A DNA stretch of 64,000 nt, from NCBI GenBank assembly GCA_036501845.1, contig DASXZO010000036.1, positions 1 through 64,000 on the forward strand, in the 5' to 3' direction. Position 1 is the stretch's first letter. Each line of letters starts with the position of its first letter. The translations under genes and the position numbers were made by a program. Positions 52,109 through 60,967 of the stretch are shown piece by piece. This DNA comes from JBBREP01 sp036501845 (lineage in GTDB: Bacteria; Actinomycetota; Acidimicrobiia; IMCC26256; PALSA-610). The notes beneath the pieces are model-generated. The model was not told the origin of the DNA. It saw only the letters and a list, made by a program, of their open reading frames with translations, and did no database searches.

Positions 52109-53457
52109 CGGTCGCCCATCGCCTGGCGAGCCGGCAGCCGCGCCGCGCGCACCGCAGGGATCGTGCCGGCGACGAGTGCAAGCGCAGCCGCGCCGAACAC
52201 ACCGATCGCGAACACCCGCAGCGGCAGGTTCACGCCCACACCCGCGAGTCCCTGGCTCTGCAGGAAATTGTTCACCACCGCGGCGAGCGTGCGCGCGATT
52301 CCCCAACCGAGGAACGTGCCGACCGCGCCGCCCAACGCGCCGAGGAACGACGCCTCGAGCAGGAACACGCGGCGCACGTCGCGATCGCGCGCGCCGATGG
52401 CTTTCATCACGCCGATCTCTCGGCGCCGTTCGCGTACTGCGGCGAGCATGGCGTTGCTGATACCCAACGCGGCGATGATGAGTCCGATCAGGCCGATGCC
52501 ACCGAGCACGATCTCCACCACGTGCACGTATCGCTGCACGTTGGCGATCAGCGTCTCGGGCGCGCTGTTCGCATAGCCGGCCGTGGTGATGCGCTGGCGC
52601 ACTCGCGGCACGGCGTCGAGGCTGTCGGCCACCACGAACAGCGCGGCGTACGGGCTCTGCGGCGTGCCGAGCTCGGCCGGGTTGTCGCCGTTGATCGTCC
52701 ACGCCCGCGCCGCGCGCACGGCTGCGATCGGGGCGAGCACCGACTCGTGGCTGTCGACGTCCTGGGCCACCACACCCACGATCTCGGCCCGCACCCAGCG
52801 GCCGCGGGCCGACTGCGCGCCGAGCGAGCGGATCTCGCGCGCCGAGCCGTATTCGAGCTCGGTGCCCACCACCAGCTTCGCCTGGTTGTCGTGCAGGCCG
52901 AGCTCGCGCAGGTAGCCGTCGGTGACGGCCACCTCGGTCATCGAGTCGGGTTGGGGTAGGCGTCCAGCGATCGGCGTCACCGGCAGCTCGCTCGCCTTGG
53001 TGAGGTCGGCGCCCACCAGACCGTCCTGGTACGGCAAAGGCTTCGAGACCGCGACGGGGCGCTTCACCTTGGCGGGCGCGGTCGCCACCACTGCAGGCTG
53101 GGGTGGGATCACGAGCACGGGCTGCACCATCACGGACAGCACCGACTTCACCTCGGCGAGCTTGGAGATATTGGCGATCGCGGCGTTGTCGATCGTCTTC
53201 GGCGCGCCGTGGATGTCTTCGCCGCTGCCGTCCTGCAGCTCGCCCACCACCGGTTGGGCCGCATCGACTCGGATACCGGCGAGCGGCCCGCCCTTGCTCA
53301 CATCGTCGAGCACACGCGAGCGGGCCACGCCGCCGGCGATCAGCAACGACGAGAGCAGCGCCGACGCCAACGCAATCGCGGCGACCGTGAGCACCGCACG
53401 ACCGATGCGCCGCCGCACACCGCGCGCGGCGAACACGATCGCGTCGCGCCAACTCAT
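52105..53457 (-). CDS. FtsX/MacB-type ABC permease
   Basis: A 450-residue permease. One N-terminal helix (VLTVAAIALASALLSSLLIAG, ~22-42) anchors a ~270-residue external domain, then three C-terminal helices in the FtsX-like arrangement: IGLIGLIIAALGISNAML and MKAIGARDRDVRRVFLLEASFLGALGGAVG are the family hallmarks. Such permeases transduce ATPase energy to extracytoplasmic partners. Its start overlaps the ATPase stop and its stop overlaps the lipoprotein start, so three proteins are coupled. Confidence 0.93.
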   Translation of the reverse strand: MSWRDAIVFAARGVRRRIGRAVLTVAAIALASALLSSLLIAGGVARSRVLDDVSKGGPLAGIRVDAAQPVVGELQDGSGEDIHGAPKTIDNAAIANISKLAEVKSVLSVMVQPVLVIPPQPAVVATAPAKVKRPVAVSKPLPYQDGLVGADLTKASELPVTPIAGRLPQPDSMTEVAVTDGYLRELGLHDNQAKLVVGTELEYGSAREIRSLGAQSARGRWVRAEIVGVVAQDVDSHESVLAPIAAVRAARAWTINGDNPAELGTPQSPYAALFVVADSLDAVPRVRQRITTAGYANSAPETLIANVQRYVHVVEIVLGGIGLIGLIIAALGISNAMLAAVRERRREIGVMKAIGARDRDVRRVFLLEASFLGALGGAVGTFLGWGIARTLAAVVNNFLQSQGLAGVGVNLPLRVFAIGVFGAAALALVAGTIPAVRAARLPARQAMGDR

Positions 53458-54215
53458 GGCGACACCAGACGGCCGCCGGCGAGTCGCAGCTCGCGATCGG
53501 CGGCGCCGGCAACGACCGTGTTGTGCGTGACGGTGACCACCGTGCAGGCGTGTTGCACGGGCAGCGTGCGCAAGAGGTCGAGCACGCGGTGCGTTGCCGT
53601 GTCGTCGAGATTGCCGGTGGGCTCGTCGGCGAGTACGAGCCGGGGACGGTTCGCGAGCGCGCGGGCGATGGCGACTCGCTGGCGTTCACCACCCGACAGT
53701 GCCGCGGGCCGGTGGCCCCGGCGGCTGCGCAGGCCGACCGCGTCGAGCAGCTCCTCGGCGCGACGGCGGCGCGCGCCGCGCCGTTCGCCGGCGACGGCCA
53801 GTGCCAACTCGATGTTCTCGTACGCGGTGAGCATGTCGAGCAGGCCGTAGTCCTGGAACACGAACCCGACCGTGGCGCGCCGATACCGGGCGAGCGCATC
53901 ACGCGACAGGCCCGAGAGGTCGTCGTGGCCCACCCGGATGGTGCCGCGCTGCACGGCATCGAGCCCGCCGATCAGCGACAGCAGCGTGGTCTTCCCGGCA
54001 CCCGAGGCGCCGGTGATCGCCACGAACTCCCCCGCACTCACGTCGAGATCGACCGAGTCGAGGACGGTGAGCGGGCCGTCGCCGGTGACGTAACGGTGCG
54101 TCAGCGCGCGCGCCGACACGGCAACCGCATCGGCGGTCGCGCCAGTTCCGGTGCCGCGCGACGCGCGGGCCACGACCACGCAGGCGACGGTACCGGTCGA
54201 CCCCGCCAATCCCAA
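53454..54215 (-). CDS. ABC transporter ATP-binding protein (LolD/MacB type)
   Basis: A 253-residue (or shorter) ATPase. Walker A GASGAGKTT, Q-loop VGFVFQDYGLLD, signature AALSGGERQRVAIARA, Walker B LVLADEPTGNLDDT and H-loop VVTVTHNTVV are all intact. The first ~30 residues are low-complexity, so the true start may be a later GTG close to the SARALTHRY segment. First gene of the ABC/permease/lipoprotein operon. A perfect-arm hairpin lies just upstream, between it and the SnoaL gene. Confidence 0.9.
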   Translation of the reverse strand: MGLAGSTGTVACVVVARASRGTGTGATADAVAVSARALTHRYVTGDGPLTVLDSVDLDVSAGEFVAITGASGAGKTTLLSLIGGLDAVQRGTIRVGHDDLSGLSRDALARYRRATVGFVFQDYGLLDMLTAYENIELALAVAGERRGARRRRAEELLDAVGLRSRRGHRPAALSGGERQRVAIARALANRPRLVLADEPTGNLDDTATHRVLDLLRTLPVQHACTVVTVTHNTVVAGAADRELRLAGGRLVSP

Positions 54216-54235
54216 CGCCGCCCCTGAGAACCACC

Positions 54236-54280
54236 CCGGGCGTCGTAGAACGTCGCTATTCGACGCTCTACGACGCCCGG
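54236..54280 (-). terminator. Strong hairpin terminator after the SnoaL/SDR operon
   Basis: Two 20-base arms (54236-54255 and 54261-54280) match with a single mispair around a five-base loop. On the minus strand it begins 14 bases after the SnoaL-like stop. No U-tract follows, as often in high-GC actinobacteria. Confidence 0.7.
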
Positions 54281-54294
54281 CGCGAGCTGGGGTT

Positions 54295-54756
54295 CTAGTC
54301 GCGGGGGCGCGGGATCCAGCGTTGGTTCATGTGTTTGCTGAGGTCACCGATGCGGTCGGGATGGATGATGCGCTCGGTGAAGTGCCAGCCGCCGCCCTCG
54401 AACGCGAAGCGATCGTGGTACTGGCCGGCGATGATCGGTTGCAGCGTGAGGCCGGGGCGGCTCTGCAGCACGGTGAAGTACGACCGCGTGGTGGCTGAGC
54501 GACTGTCGGCGAGCATCGTGATCGTCACGTTCGTGATGCAGTGCATCGTCTGCGGCGTGCCGTCGTCGTAGAGCATCACGCCGTCGTAGTAGTGACGGGC
54601 CTCTTCGCGACCGCGCATGCGCTCGGGCCGCACCGACGAGCCGAGCTCGGCCCGCTCGAACAGCGCGGCGAGCCCGTCGAGATCACCGGAGTCGATGCGG
54701 AAGCAGTACTCGTGAATGAGCGCGCGAATCGCCTCGTAATCATCAGCACTCGCCAT
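54295..54756 (-). CDS. SnoaL-like (NTF2-fold) protein
   Basis: A 153-residue protein. ADDYEAIRALIHEYCFRIDSGDLDGLAALFERA (residues 4-36) and HYYDGVMLYDDGTPQTMHCITNVTI are typical of SnoaL_4-type NTF2-like folds; GLTLQPIIAGQYHDRF and GGWHFTERIIHPDRIG complete the cone. Members include hydroxylases, isomerases and dehydratases, but the catalytic residue here is not clear. The ATG shares one base with the stop of the upstream SDR (TGATG). Confidence 0.85.
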   Translation of the reverse strand: MASADDYEAIRALIHEYCFRIDSGDLDGLAALFERAELGSSVRPERMRGREEARHYYDGVMLYDDGTPQTMHCITNVTITMLADSRSATTRSYFTVLQSRPGLTLQPIIAGQYHDRFAFEGGGWHFTERIIHPDRIGDLSKHMNQRWIPRPRD

Positions 54757-55616
54757 CAGTCGTTCTCCAACCACTTGGTCGCGTCGAAATCGCGCCGGCC
54801 GTCGAGCGAGCGCACCGGGCGCGACCGCTCACGCAGCAGCGACAGGCTCTTCGCGACTCGTCCAGTGTCGGTCATCGGGCCCGTGCACAGCGCCAGCGAC
54901 GCTTCCACCATCGTCTCCATGGGTTCGCACCATTCCTCGGGCAGGTCCATCACCGCGGTGGCGCCCTCGGTGGCCACCGCGGCTTGCGGCGCGAGCGCGT
55001 TTACCGCCACCTGACCCTCGTACTCCATCGCCAGCGCCATCGTGAGGCGGTCGAGTGCAGCCTTGCTCACCGCGTACGTGGTCGCGAGCCGCTGGTTCGC
55101 CCCTGCATTCGTGAACGGCGGTCCGGGCGGGAGGTCGACGATGCCCGACGTGATGTTCAGCACGTGACACCCGCCGCGCTCGGCCATCGCACCGATCACG
55201 GTCTGCGTGAGTTGGAACGGCGCGAACACGTTCACCTCGAAGGCCACCCGCAACCGCTTGTCGGACACCTTCTCGAACGGGATGTAGTAGCAGGCCGCGG
55301 CGTTGTTCACGAGTACGTCGATCGGGCCGAGCGCCTGCTCGACGGCGGCGACGAGCCCGGCGTGGGGCGTGGTCGCATCGGCCAGGTCAGCGGCGAGCGA
55401 AACTGCCTCGCCCCCGGCGGCACGGATCTCGGCCGCGAGCTCTTCGAGCGATCCGGGGAGGTGACCGCCGCTGCCGGGCTCGAGGCTGCGCGCCGCGATC
55501 GCCACCCGGCCGCCCTCGGCGGCGAACCGTCGAGCGATGCCCGCGCCGATCCCGCGGCTCGCGCCCGTGACCAGCACGACCTTCCCGGCCAGCTCGCCTG
55601 CACCTGGAGGAGCCAT
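54756..55616 (-). CDS. Short-chain dehydrogenase/reductase (SDR)
   Basis: A 286-residue oxidoreductase with the cofactor motif VTGASRGIGAGIARRF, NNAA at the fourth strand, catalytic Ser in ITSGIV and YAVSKAALDRL with the YxxxK pair. Slightly longer than the usual 250 residues, with a C-terminal ~45-residue tail (RSRPVRSLDGRRDFDATKW). It is the first gene of a coupled pair with the SnoaL-like protein, implying one pathway. Substrate unknown. It starts close to the divergent epimerase gene. Confidence 0.92.
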   Translation of the reverse strand: MAPPGAGELAGKVVLVTGASRGIGAGIARRFAAEGGRVAIAARSLEPGSGGHLPGSLEELAAEIRAAGGEAVSLAADLADATTPHAGLVAAVEQALGPIDVLVNNAAACYYIPFEKVSDKRLRVAFEVNVFAPFQLTQTVIGAMAERGGCHVLNITSGIVDLPPGPPFTNAGANQRLATTYAVSKAALDRLTMALAMEYEGQVAVNALAPQAAVATEGATAVMDLPEEWCEPMETMVEASLALCTGPMTDTGRVAKSLSLLRERSRPVRSLDGRRDFDATKWLEND

Positions 55617-55662
55617 GGCGCCCAGCCTGCGCAACGCCCGGACGATGTGTCAATCTCGGCTG

Positions 55663-56558
<896 letters not shown>

Positions 56559-56562
<4 letters not shown>

Positions 56563-57332
56563 TCCGCTCCGAGCGCCGCGGCGCGATCGCGATTGTCACG
56601 ATCGACAACCCGCCGGTGAACGCACTTCCCGTGGCGGGTTGGTACCAGCTCGCCGACGCCATCACTGCTGCGGGGCGCGACCAGTCGGTGCACGTCGTGA
56701 TCCTGCGCGCCGAGGGCAAGGGATTCCAGGCCGGCGTCGACATCAAGGAGCTTGCCGCCGACCCCACGAACAAGTCGATGGTGGGCGTGAATCGCGGTTG
56801 CTTCGCCGCGTTCGCTGCGGTGTACGACTGCGAGGTTCCGGTGATCGCCGCGGTCAACGGCTTCTGCCTGGGTGGCGGCATCGGCCTTGCCGGCAACGCC
56901 GACATCATCGTGGCCGCCGACGATGCGACGTTCTCGGTGCCCGAGATCGACCGCGGCGCGCTCGGCACCGCCACCCATCTCGCGCGCCTCGTGCCGCCGC
57001 ACAAGATGCGCGCGATGTTCCTCACCGGCGCGACCGCGACCGCGCCCGAACTGCAGCACTATGGCGCGATCGAGCGCGTGGTGCCTCCCGAAGAGTTGCT
57101 CGGCGCCGCGCTCGACATCGCCAACGCGATCGCGGCCAAGAGCCCACTCGTGGTGCGGCGAGCCAAGGAATCGATCAACATGATCGATCCCGTCGACGTG
57201 AAGCGCTCCTATCGCATGGAGCAGGGTTACACGTTCGAGCTCAACCTCTACGGCGACTCCGACGAGCTGCGCCAGGCGTTCGTCGACAAGCGCGACGCCG
57301 AACTGCGCTCGGCCGACGACCTCGCCACATGA
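56559..57332 (+). CDS. Enoyl-CoA hydratase/isomerase family protein
   Basis: A 257-residue crotonase-fold protein. AIVTIDNPPVNALPVAGWYQL opens the domain; GKGFQAGVDIKELAADPTN includes the oxyanion and CoA loop; NGFCLGGGIGLAGNADIIVAADDATFSVPEI (residues ~103-133) contains the second oxyanion region. One expected catalytic Glu position (near the GALGTA segment) is not standard, so it may be an isomerase or hydratase variant. It starts inside the epimerase stop (ATGA) and ends inside the next start. Confidence 0.9.
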
Positions 57333-58042
57333 GCGACACGAGCGCCGACCGGTCGGGACGCAGCGCCGAACACCCGATTCGCGCCGTCATCTTCGATCTC
57401 GGCGGTGTGGTGTTCCCATCACCGTTCGAAGCCTTCGACGTGTACGACGGGCGCGCCGGCCTCGACGTGGGCACCACGCGGGCGATCGTGCGGGTGAGCA
57501 GCGAGACCGGAGCGTGGGCCGCACTCGAGCGGGGCGAACTGACGATGGCGCAGTTCTGCGCCGCGCTCGACGCCGAGGCCGCGGAGCTCGGTCACACGAT
57601 CTCGACCTTCAAGGTGATGTCGACGATCGGCGAGATGTCGGGTGCCCGGCCCGAGATGGTGAACGCGATCCAGCGGCTCCGCGAGCACGGCATCCGCGTC
57701 GGCGCGCTCACCAACAACTGGGCCGACGATCGCGGCGCCGAAGGGGGCGAACGGGTGGGCGCGTTCGGTGGCGGTACCGATCTGGTGTCGCTGTTCGACA
57801 CCGTCGTGGAGTCGTCCCGCGTCGGCCTGCGCAAGCCCGACCCGCGCATCTATGCGCTCGTATGCGATCAGCTCGGCGTGAACCCGAGCGAGTGTGCCTT
57901 CCTCGACGATCTCGGCATCAACCTCAAGCCGGCCCGCGAGCTCGGCATGACCACGATCAAGGTTGTCGAACCCGTCGCCGCGCTGCAGGAGCTCTCGGCA
58001 GTGGTCGGCATCGACCTCGGCGCTCGCGCCGCAAGCCTGTAA
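57329..58042 (+). CDS. HAD-superfamily hydrolase
   Basis: A 237-residue haloacid dehalogenase-like protein. VIFDLGGVVFPSPF is the nucleophile motif (Asp in FDLGG), GALTNNWADD motif II, RVGLRKPDPRIYALV motif III with Lys, and AFLDDLGINLKPAREL motif IV. It resembles the epoxide hydrolase N-domain and related phosphatases. The ATG lies inside the stop of the hydratase gene (ATGA); a 26-base gap separates its stop from the histidine phosphatase. Confidence 0.9.
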   Translation: MSDTSADRSGRSAEHPIRAVIFDLGGVVFPSPFEAFDVYDGRAGLDVGTTRAIVRVSSETGAWAALERGELTMAQFCAALDAEAAELGHTISTFKVMSTIGEMSGARPEMVNAIQRLREHGIRVGALTNNWADDRGAEGGERVGAFGGGTDLVSLFDTVVESSRVGLRKPDPRIYALVCDQLGVNPSECAFLDDLGINLKPARELGMTTIKVVEPVAALQELSAVVGIDLGARAASL

Positions 58043-58068
58043 CGCGCCGCGACGAGCCGGAGGTAGGG

Positions 58069-58686
58069 ATGGAACTCATACTCGTACGTCATGCCGAACC
58101 CGTGCGGATCGACTCGCACGAGACCGGCGGCGCCCCCGCCGATCCGGAACTCACCGAGCGCGGGCGCGAGCAGAGCCAACGCCTCGCGGCCTGGCTCGCG
58201 TTCGACCGCGTCGATGCGCTGATCGTGAGCCCGAAGCGGCGCGCGGTGCAGACCGCAGCACCGATCGCCAAGGCGTGCGGGCTCGAACCCGAGGAAGCGG
58301 GCGACCTGATCGAGTACGACGCACGCGCCGACCACTACATCCCCATCGAGGAGATGCCCACCGACGACGAGCGGTTCCGTGCGATGGTGGAAGGCCGCTG
58401 GGAGGACTTCGGCGGTGAGGCCCCCGACGTGTTCCGGGCCCGCGTTGGCGCCGCGCTCGATCGCATCATCGGCGAGCACCCCGGCGAGCGGGTGGTGGCC
58501 GTGTGCCACGGCGGCGTGATCAACATCGCGCTCGCGCTCGTGGCCGGCCTCGACCGGCTGCTGTGGTTCGATCCGGTGTACACGTCGATGTCGCGCGTCG
58601 TCGCGTCGCGTGCGGGCGTCCGATCGGTGGGCAGCGTCAACGACACCGCGCATCTCATCGCCACACGAGACCGAGTCACATCATGA
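58069..58686 (+). CDS. Histidine phosphatase family protein
   Basis: A 205-residue phosphoglycerate-mutase-like phosphatase. ILVRHAEPVR contains the catalytic RHA His; LIVSPKRRAVQTAAP supplies the conserved Arg; VVAVCHGGVINIAL holds the second His. A GGAGG ribosome site precedes the ATG by five bases. Substrate unknown. Its stop overlaps the next enoyl-CoA hydratase start (ATGA). Confidence 0.92.
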   Translation: MELILVRHAEPVRIDSHETGGAPADPELTERGREQSQRLAAWLAFDRVDALIVSPKRRAVQTAAPIAKACGLEPEEAGDLIEYDARADHYIPIEEMPTDDERFRAMVEGRWEDFGGEAPDVFRARVGAALDRIIGEHPGERVVAVCHGGVINIALALVAGLDRLLWFDPVYTSMSRVVASRAGVRSVGSVNDTAHLIATRDRVTS

Positions 58687-59474
58687 GCGAAACCCCGACA
58701 GAAGCAGTACACGTCGAGCGCGACGGTCCAGTCACGGTCATCACGATCGACCGGCCTCACGCGCGCAACGCCGTCGACGGGCCCACTGCAGCGCTCCTCG
58801 CCGAGGCGTTCCGCGATTTCGAGGCCGACGACGACGCGCTCGTAGCCATCCTCACCGGCGCCCGGGGCACGTTCTGCGCGGGCGCCGACCTCAAGGCGAT
58901 CGCGCAGGGCACCGGTAACCGTGTGGTCGAGCGAGGCGACGGGCCGATGGGTCCGACGCGCATGCTGGTTGACAAGCCGGTGATCGCGGCGGTGGAGGGT
59001 TACGCGGTCGCAGGCGGACTCGAACTCGCGGTGTGGTGCGACCTGCGCGTGGCCGCGAGCGATGCCACGTTCGGCGTGTTCTGCCGGCGCTGGGGCGTGC
59101 CCCTCGTGGACGGCGGCACCATCCGGCTCCCCCGCCTCATCGGGATGAGCACCGCGCTCGACATGATCATCACCGGCCGCGGCGTGCAGGGCGACGAGGC
59201 GCTGCGGATCGGCTTGGCGAACCGGGTGTGCGAACCGGGCGCCGCGCTCGACACCGCACGCGCGCTCGCGCACGAGATTGCGGCGCTGCCGCAGCGCTGT
59301 CTGCGCACCGACCGCCGCTCGGCGTACGAGCAGTGGGAGATGTCGCTCGACGACGCGCTGCACAACGAGTACGTGCTCGGCCTCACCGCGCTCGAGGCCG
59401 GCGATGCAATCGCGGGCGCGGCCCGCTTCGCCGCCGGCGCCGGCCGCCACGGCACCGCCGCCCCCGACCAGTAA
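58683..59474 (+). CDS. Enoyl-CoA hydratase/isomerase family protein (second)
   Basis: A 263-residue crotonase-fold enzyme, distinct from the one at 56559. VTVITIDRPHARNAVDG opens the domain; TFCAGADLKAIAQG is the CoA/oxyanion loop; AVAGGLELAVWCDLRVAASDATFGV (residues ~103-127) is the core and GGTIRLPRLIGMSTALDM a typical substrate wall. Likely acts in acyl-CoA degradation. It overlaps the histidine phosphatase stop and is last of the operon. Confidence 0.92.
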   Translation: MSETPTEAVHVERDGPVTVITIDRPHARNAVDGPTAALLAEAFRDFEADDDALVAILTGARGTFCAGADLKAIAQGTGNRVVERGDGPMGPTRMLVDKPVIAAVEGYAVAGGLELAVWCDLRVAASDATFGVFCRRWGVPLVDGGTIRLPRLIGMSTALDMIITGRGVQGDEALRIGLANRVCEPGAALDTARALAHEIAALPQRCLRTDRRSAYEQWEMSLDDALHNEYVLGLTALEAGDAIAGAARFAAGAGRHGTAAPDQ

Positions 59475-59548
59475 CACCCCCTTCTCGCGTTCCCGGTGCG
59501 CCCACCCCGCTCCAGCGGGCGTTTTGCACCCAGAACGGTGTTGGGGGC

Positions 59549-60226
59549 TTACCTGGGCGTGAGGATTGACGCGACGGCACTATCGAGACCGTGGGGGGCG
59601 CCGAGTGGTGTCGACGCGTCGACCAGGTACGCGCCGGCAAGTCCCGCCTCGCGCGCGCGGCCGTCGGTGGTGGGGTCGTCGCCGACGATCACCGTGGCCG
59701 ACGGCGCCGCGTCGAGCGCGGCGCACGCGGCTGCGAAAAACTCCGGCTGAGGCTTCACCGCGCCGCATTCGTACGAGAGCGTGAACGCGTCGACGAGATC
59801 GATCATCCCGTGCGCGGCGAACACGGGGCGGATGTCCCAGCCGGTGTTGCTCGCCACGCCGACGCGCAGACCGCCGGCGCGGGCTGTCGCGAGCGCGCTC
59901 GCACTGTCGGCGTACGGCACCCACTGCGCGGGATCGTGGAACGCGCGGTCGAGCGCGAATCCGAGCCCCGCCACCTGCGCGTCGCGCGCCGCGTAGATCA
60001 CCGGCCAGCGGCTACGCCACACCGCAGCATCGAGGTCGCGGCCGCGCGCGAGTTCGGCCGGCGTGCTCGCCGCGGCGTCGATGTCGCCCCAGATGCTCAC
60101 GGCCTCCTCGGCCGAGACCGCCACACCGAGGGCCGCGGCCTCTCGTCGCACCACCGCGGGCCCGGGCTCGTGCCCGAACAGCGTGTATCCGAAATCGAAC
60201 AGCACGGCCCGCATTGCCGGACTCAC
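59549..60226 (-). CDS. HAD-superfamily hydrolase
   Basis: A 225-residue protein of the HAD fold. AVLFDFGYTLFGHEP carries the nucleophile Asp, VGVASNTGWDIRPV motif II, ECGAVKPQPEFFAAAC motif III with Lys, and VIVGDDPTTDGRAR motif IV. The GTG start, four codons before a possible ATG, overlaps the stop of the upstream glycerophosphodiesterase gene (GTGA), so the two are coupled and probably work on the same phosphorylated metabolite. Confidence 0.88.
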   Translation of the reverse strand: MSPAMRAVLFDFGYTLFGHEPGPAVVRREAAALGVAVSAEEAVSIWGDIDAAASTPAELARGRDLDAAVWRSRWPVIYAARDAQVAGLGFALDRAFHDPAQWVPYADSASALATARAGGLRVGVASNTGWDIRPVFAAHGMIDLVDAFTLSYECGAVKPQPEFFAAACAALDAAPSATVIVGDDPTTDGRAREAGLAGAYLVDASTPLGAPHGLDSAVASILTPR

Positions 60227-60924
60227 TCCTCGTCTCCGCTCACCGCAGCGACGAGCGCGTCGACATGATCGCTGTAGAGCGCATCGAGACCACGGGACGC
60301 GGCGTCGGCGAGCTCGTCGGTGCGGTGCACGAGCGACCCGAACGCCAACACGTCGTGCGTGTGCATGGCATCGACCTGCGCACGCGTCCACGACCCCCAA
60401 TGCCGGTTCTCGGTGTTGATGCCGCGCGTCGCGAGCTCGTGCGCCCGAGCATCGGCCACCGCGACCAGATCGCCGCCTCCCGGCGGGTGTGCCTCGTGCA
60501 CGAGCCGAACGTCGGTGTCGTACACGCGCAGCTCGCCGAGTGTGGCGAGGTCGCCGTGCACGAGCCAGAGCGAGGCGCGCGCATCGAAATCACGGGCCAC
60601 GTCGATCGCAGGGCGGGCCGCCGCGCGACTCTTCACGTCCACACTCACGTCGTAGCGCGTGCCGAGCACCTGGTAGAGATCGGCGAGGCTCGGGATGCCA
60701 TGGCGCGCAAGCGTGGCGGCGCGCGTCGCGCGCACGGGGTACGGCACGCCACCGCGAGAGAAGTGCGCGTCGTGCACGAGCACAGGAACACCGTCGCTCG
60801 ACAGCCTCACATCGGTCTCGAGGGCCGCGCCGCGCGCGAGCGCGTCGGCGAACGCGGCAAGCGAGTTCTCGGGATGACCACCGTCGATTCCGCCGCGATG
60901 CGCGAATGGGATCGGCGCAGTCAT
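60223..60924 (-). CDS. Glycerophosphodiester phosphodiesterase family protein
   Basis: A 233-residue TIM-barrel phosphodiesterase. PFAHRGGIDGGHPENSLAAF contains HRG; ALETDVRLSSDGVPVLVHDAHFSRG carries the ETD and catalytic HD residues, both standard. DVSVDVKSRAAARPAI follows. It hydrolyses glycerophosphodiesters to glycerol-3-phosphate and an alcohol. No signal peptide is evident. Coupled to a HAD hydrolase that could dephosphorylate the product. Confidence 0.92.
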   Translation of the reverse strand: MTAPIPFAHRGGIDGGHPENSLAAFADALARGAALETDVRLSSDGVPVLVHDAHFSRGGVPYPVRATRAATLARHGIPSLADLYQVLGTRYDVSVDVKSRAAARPAIDVARDFDARASLWLVHGDLATLGELRVYDTDVRLVHEAHPPGGGDLVAVADARAHELATRGINTENRHWGSWTRAQVDAMHTHDVLAFGSLVHRTDELADAASRGLDALYSDHVDALVAAVSGDEE

Positions 60925-60967
60925 AGACGACGCAGAAATGTACTGCGGTACGGGTAGTTTCGGCGTC

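Noticed and set aside
51395..53959. 854-residue minus-strand open frame
   Set aside because: The first 237 residues are the lipoprotein; the remainder is an out-of-frame shadow of the FtsX permease and ABC ATPase.
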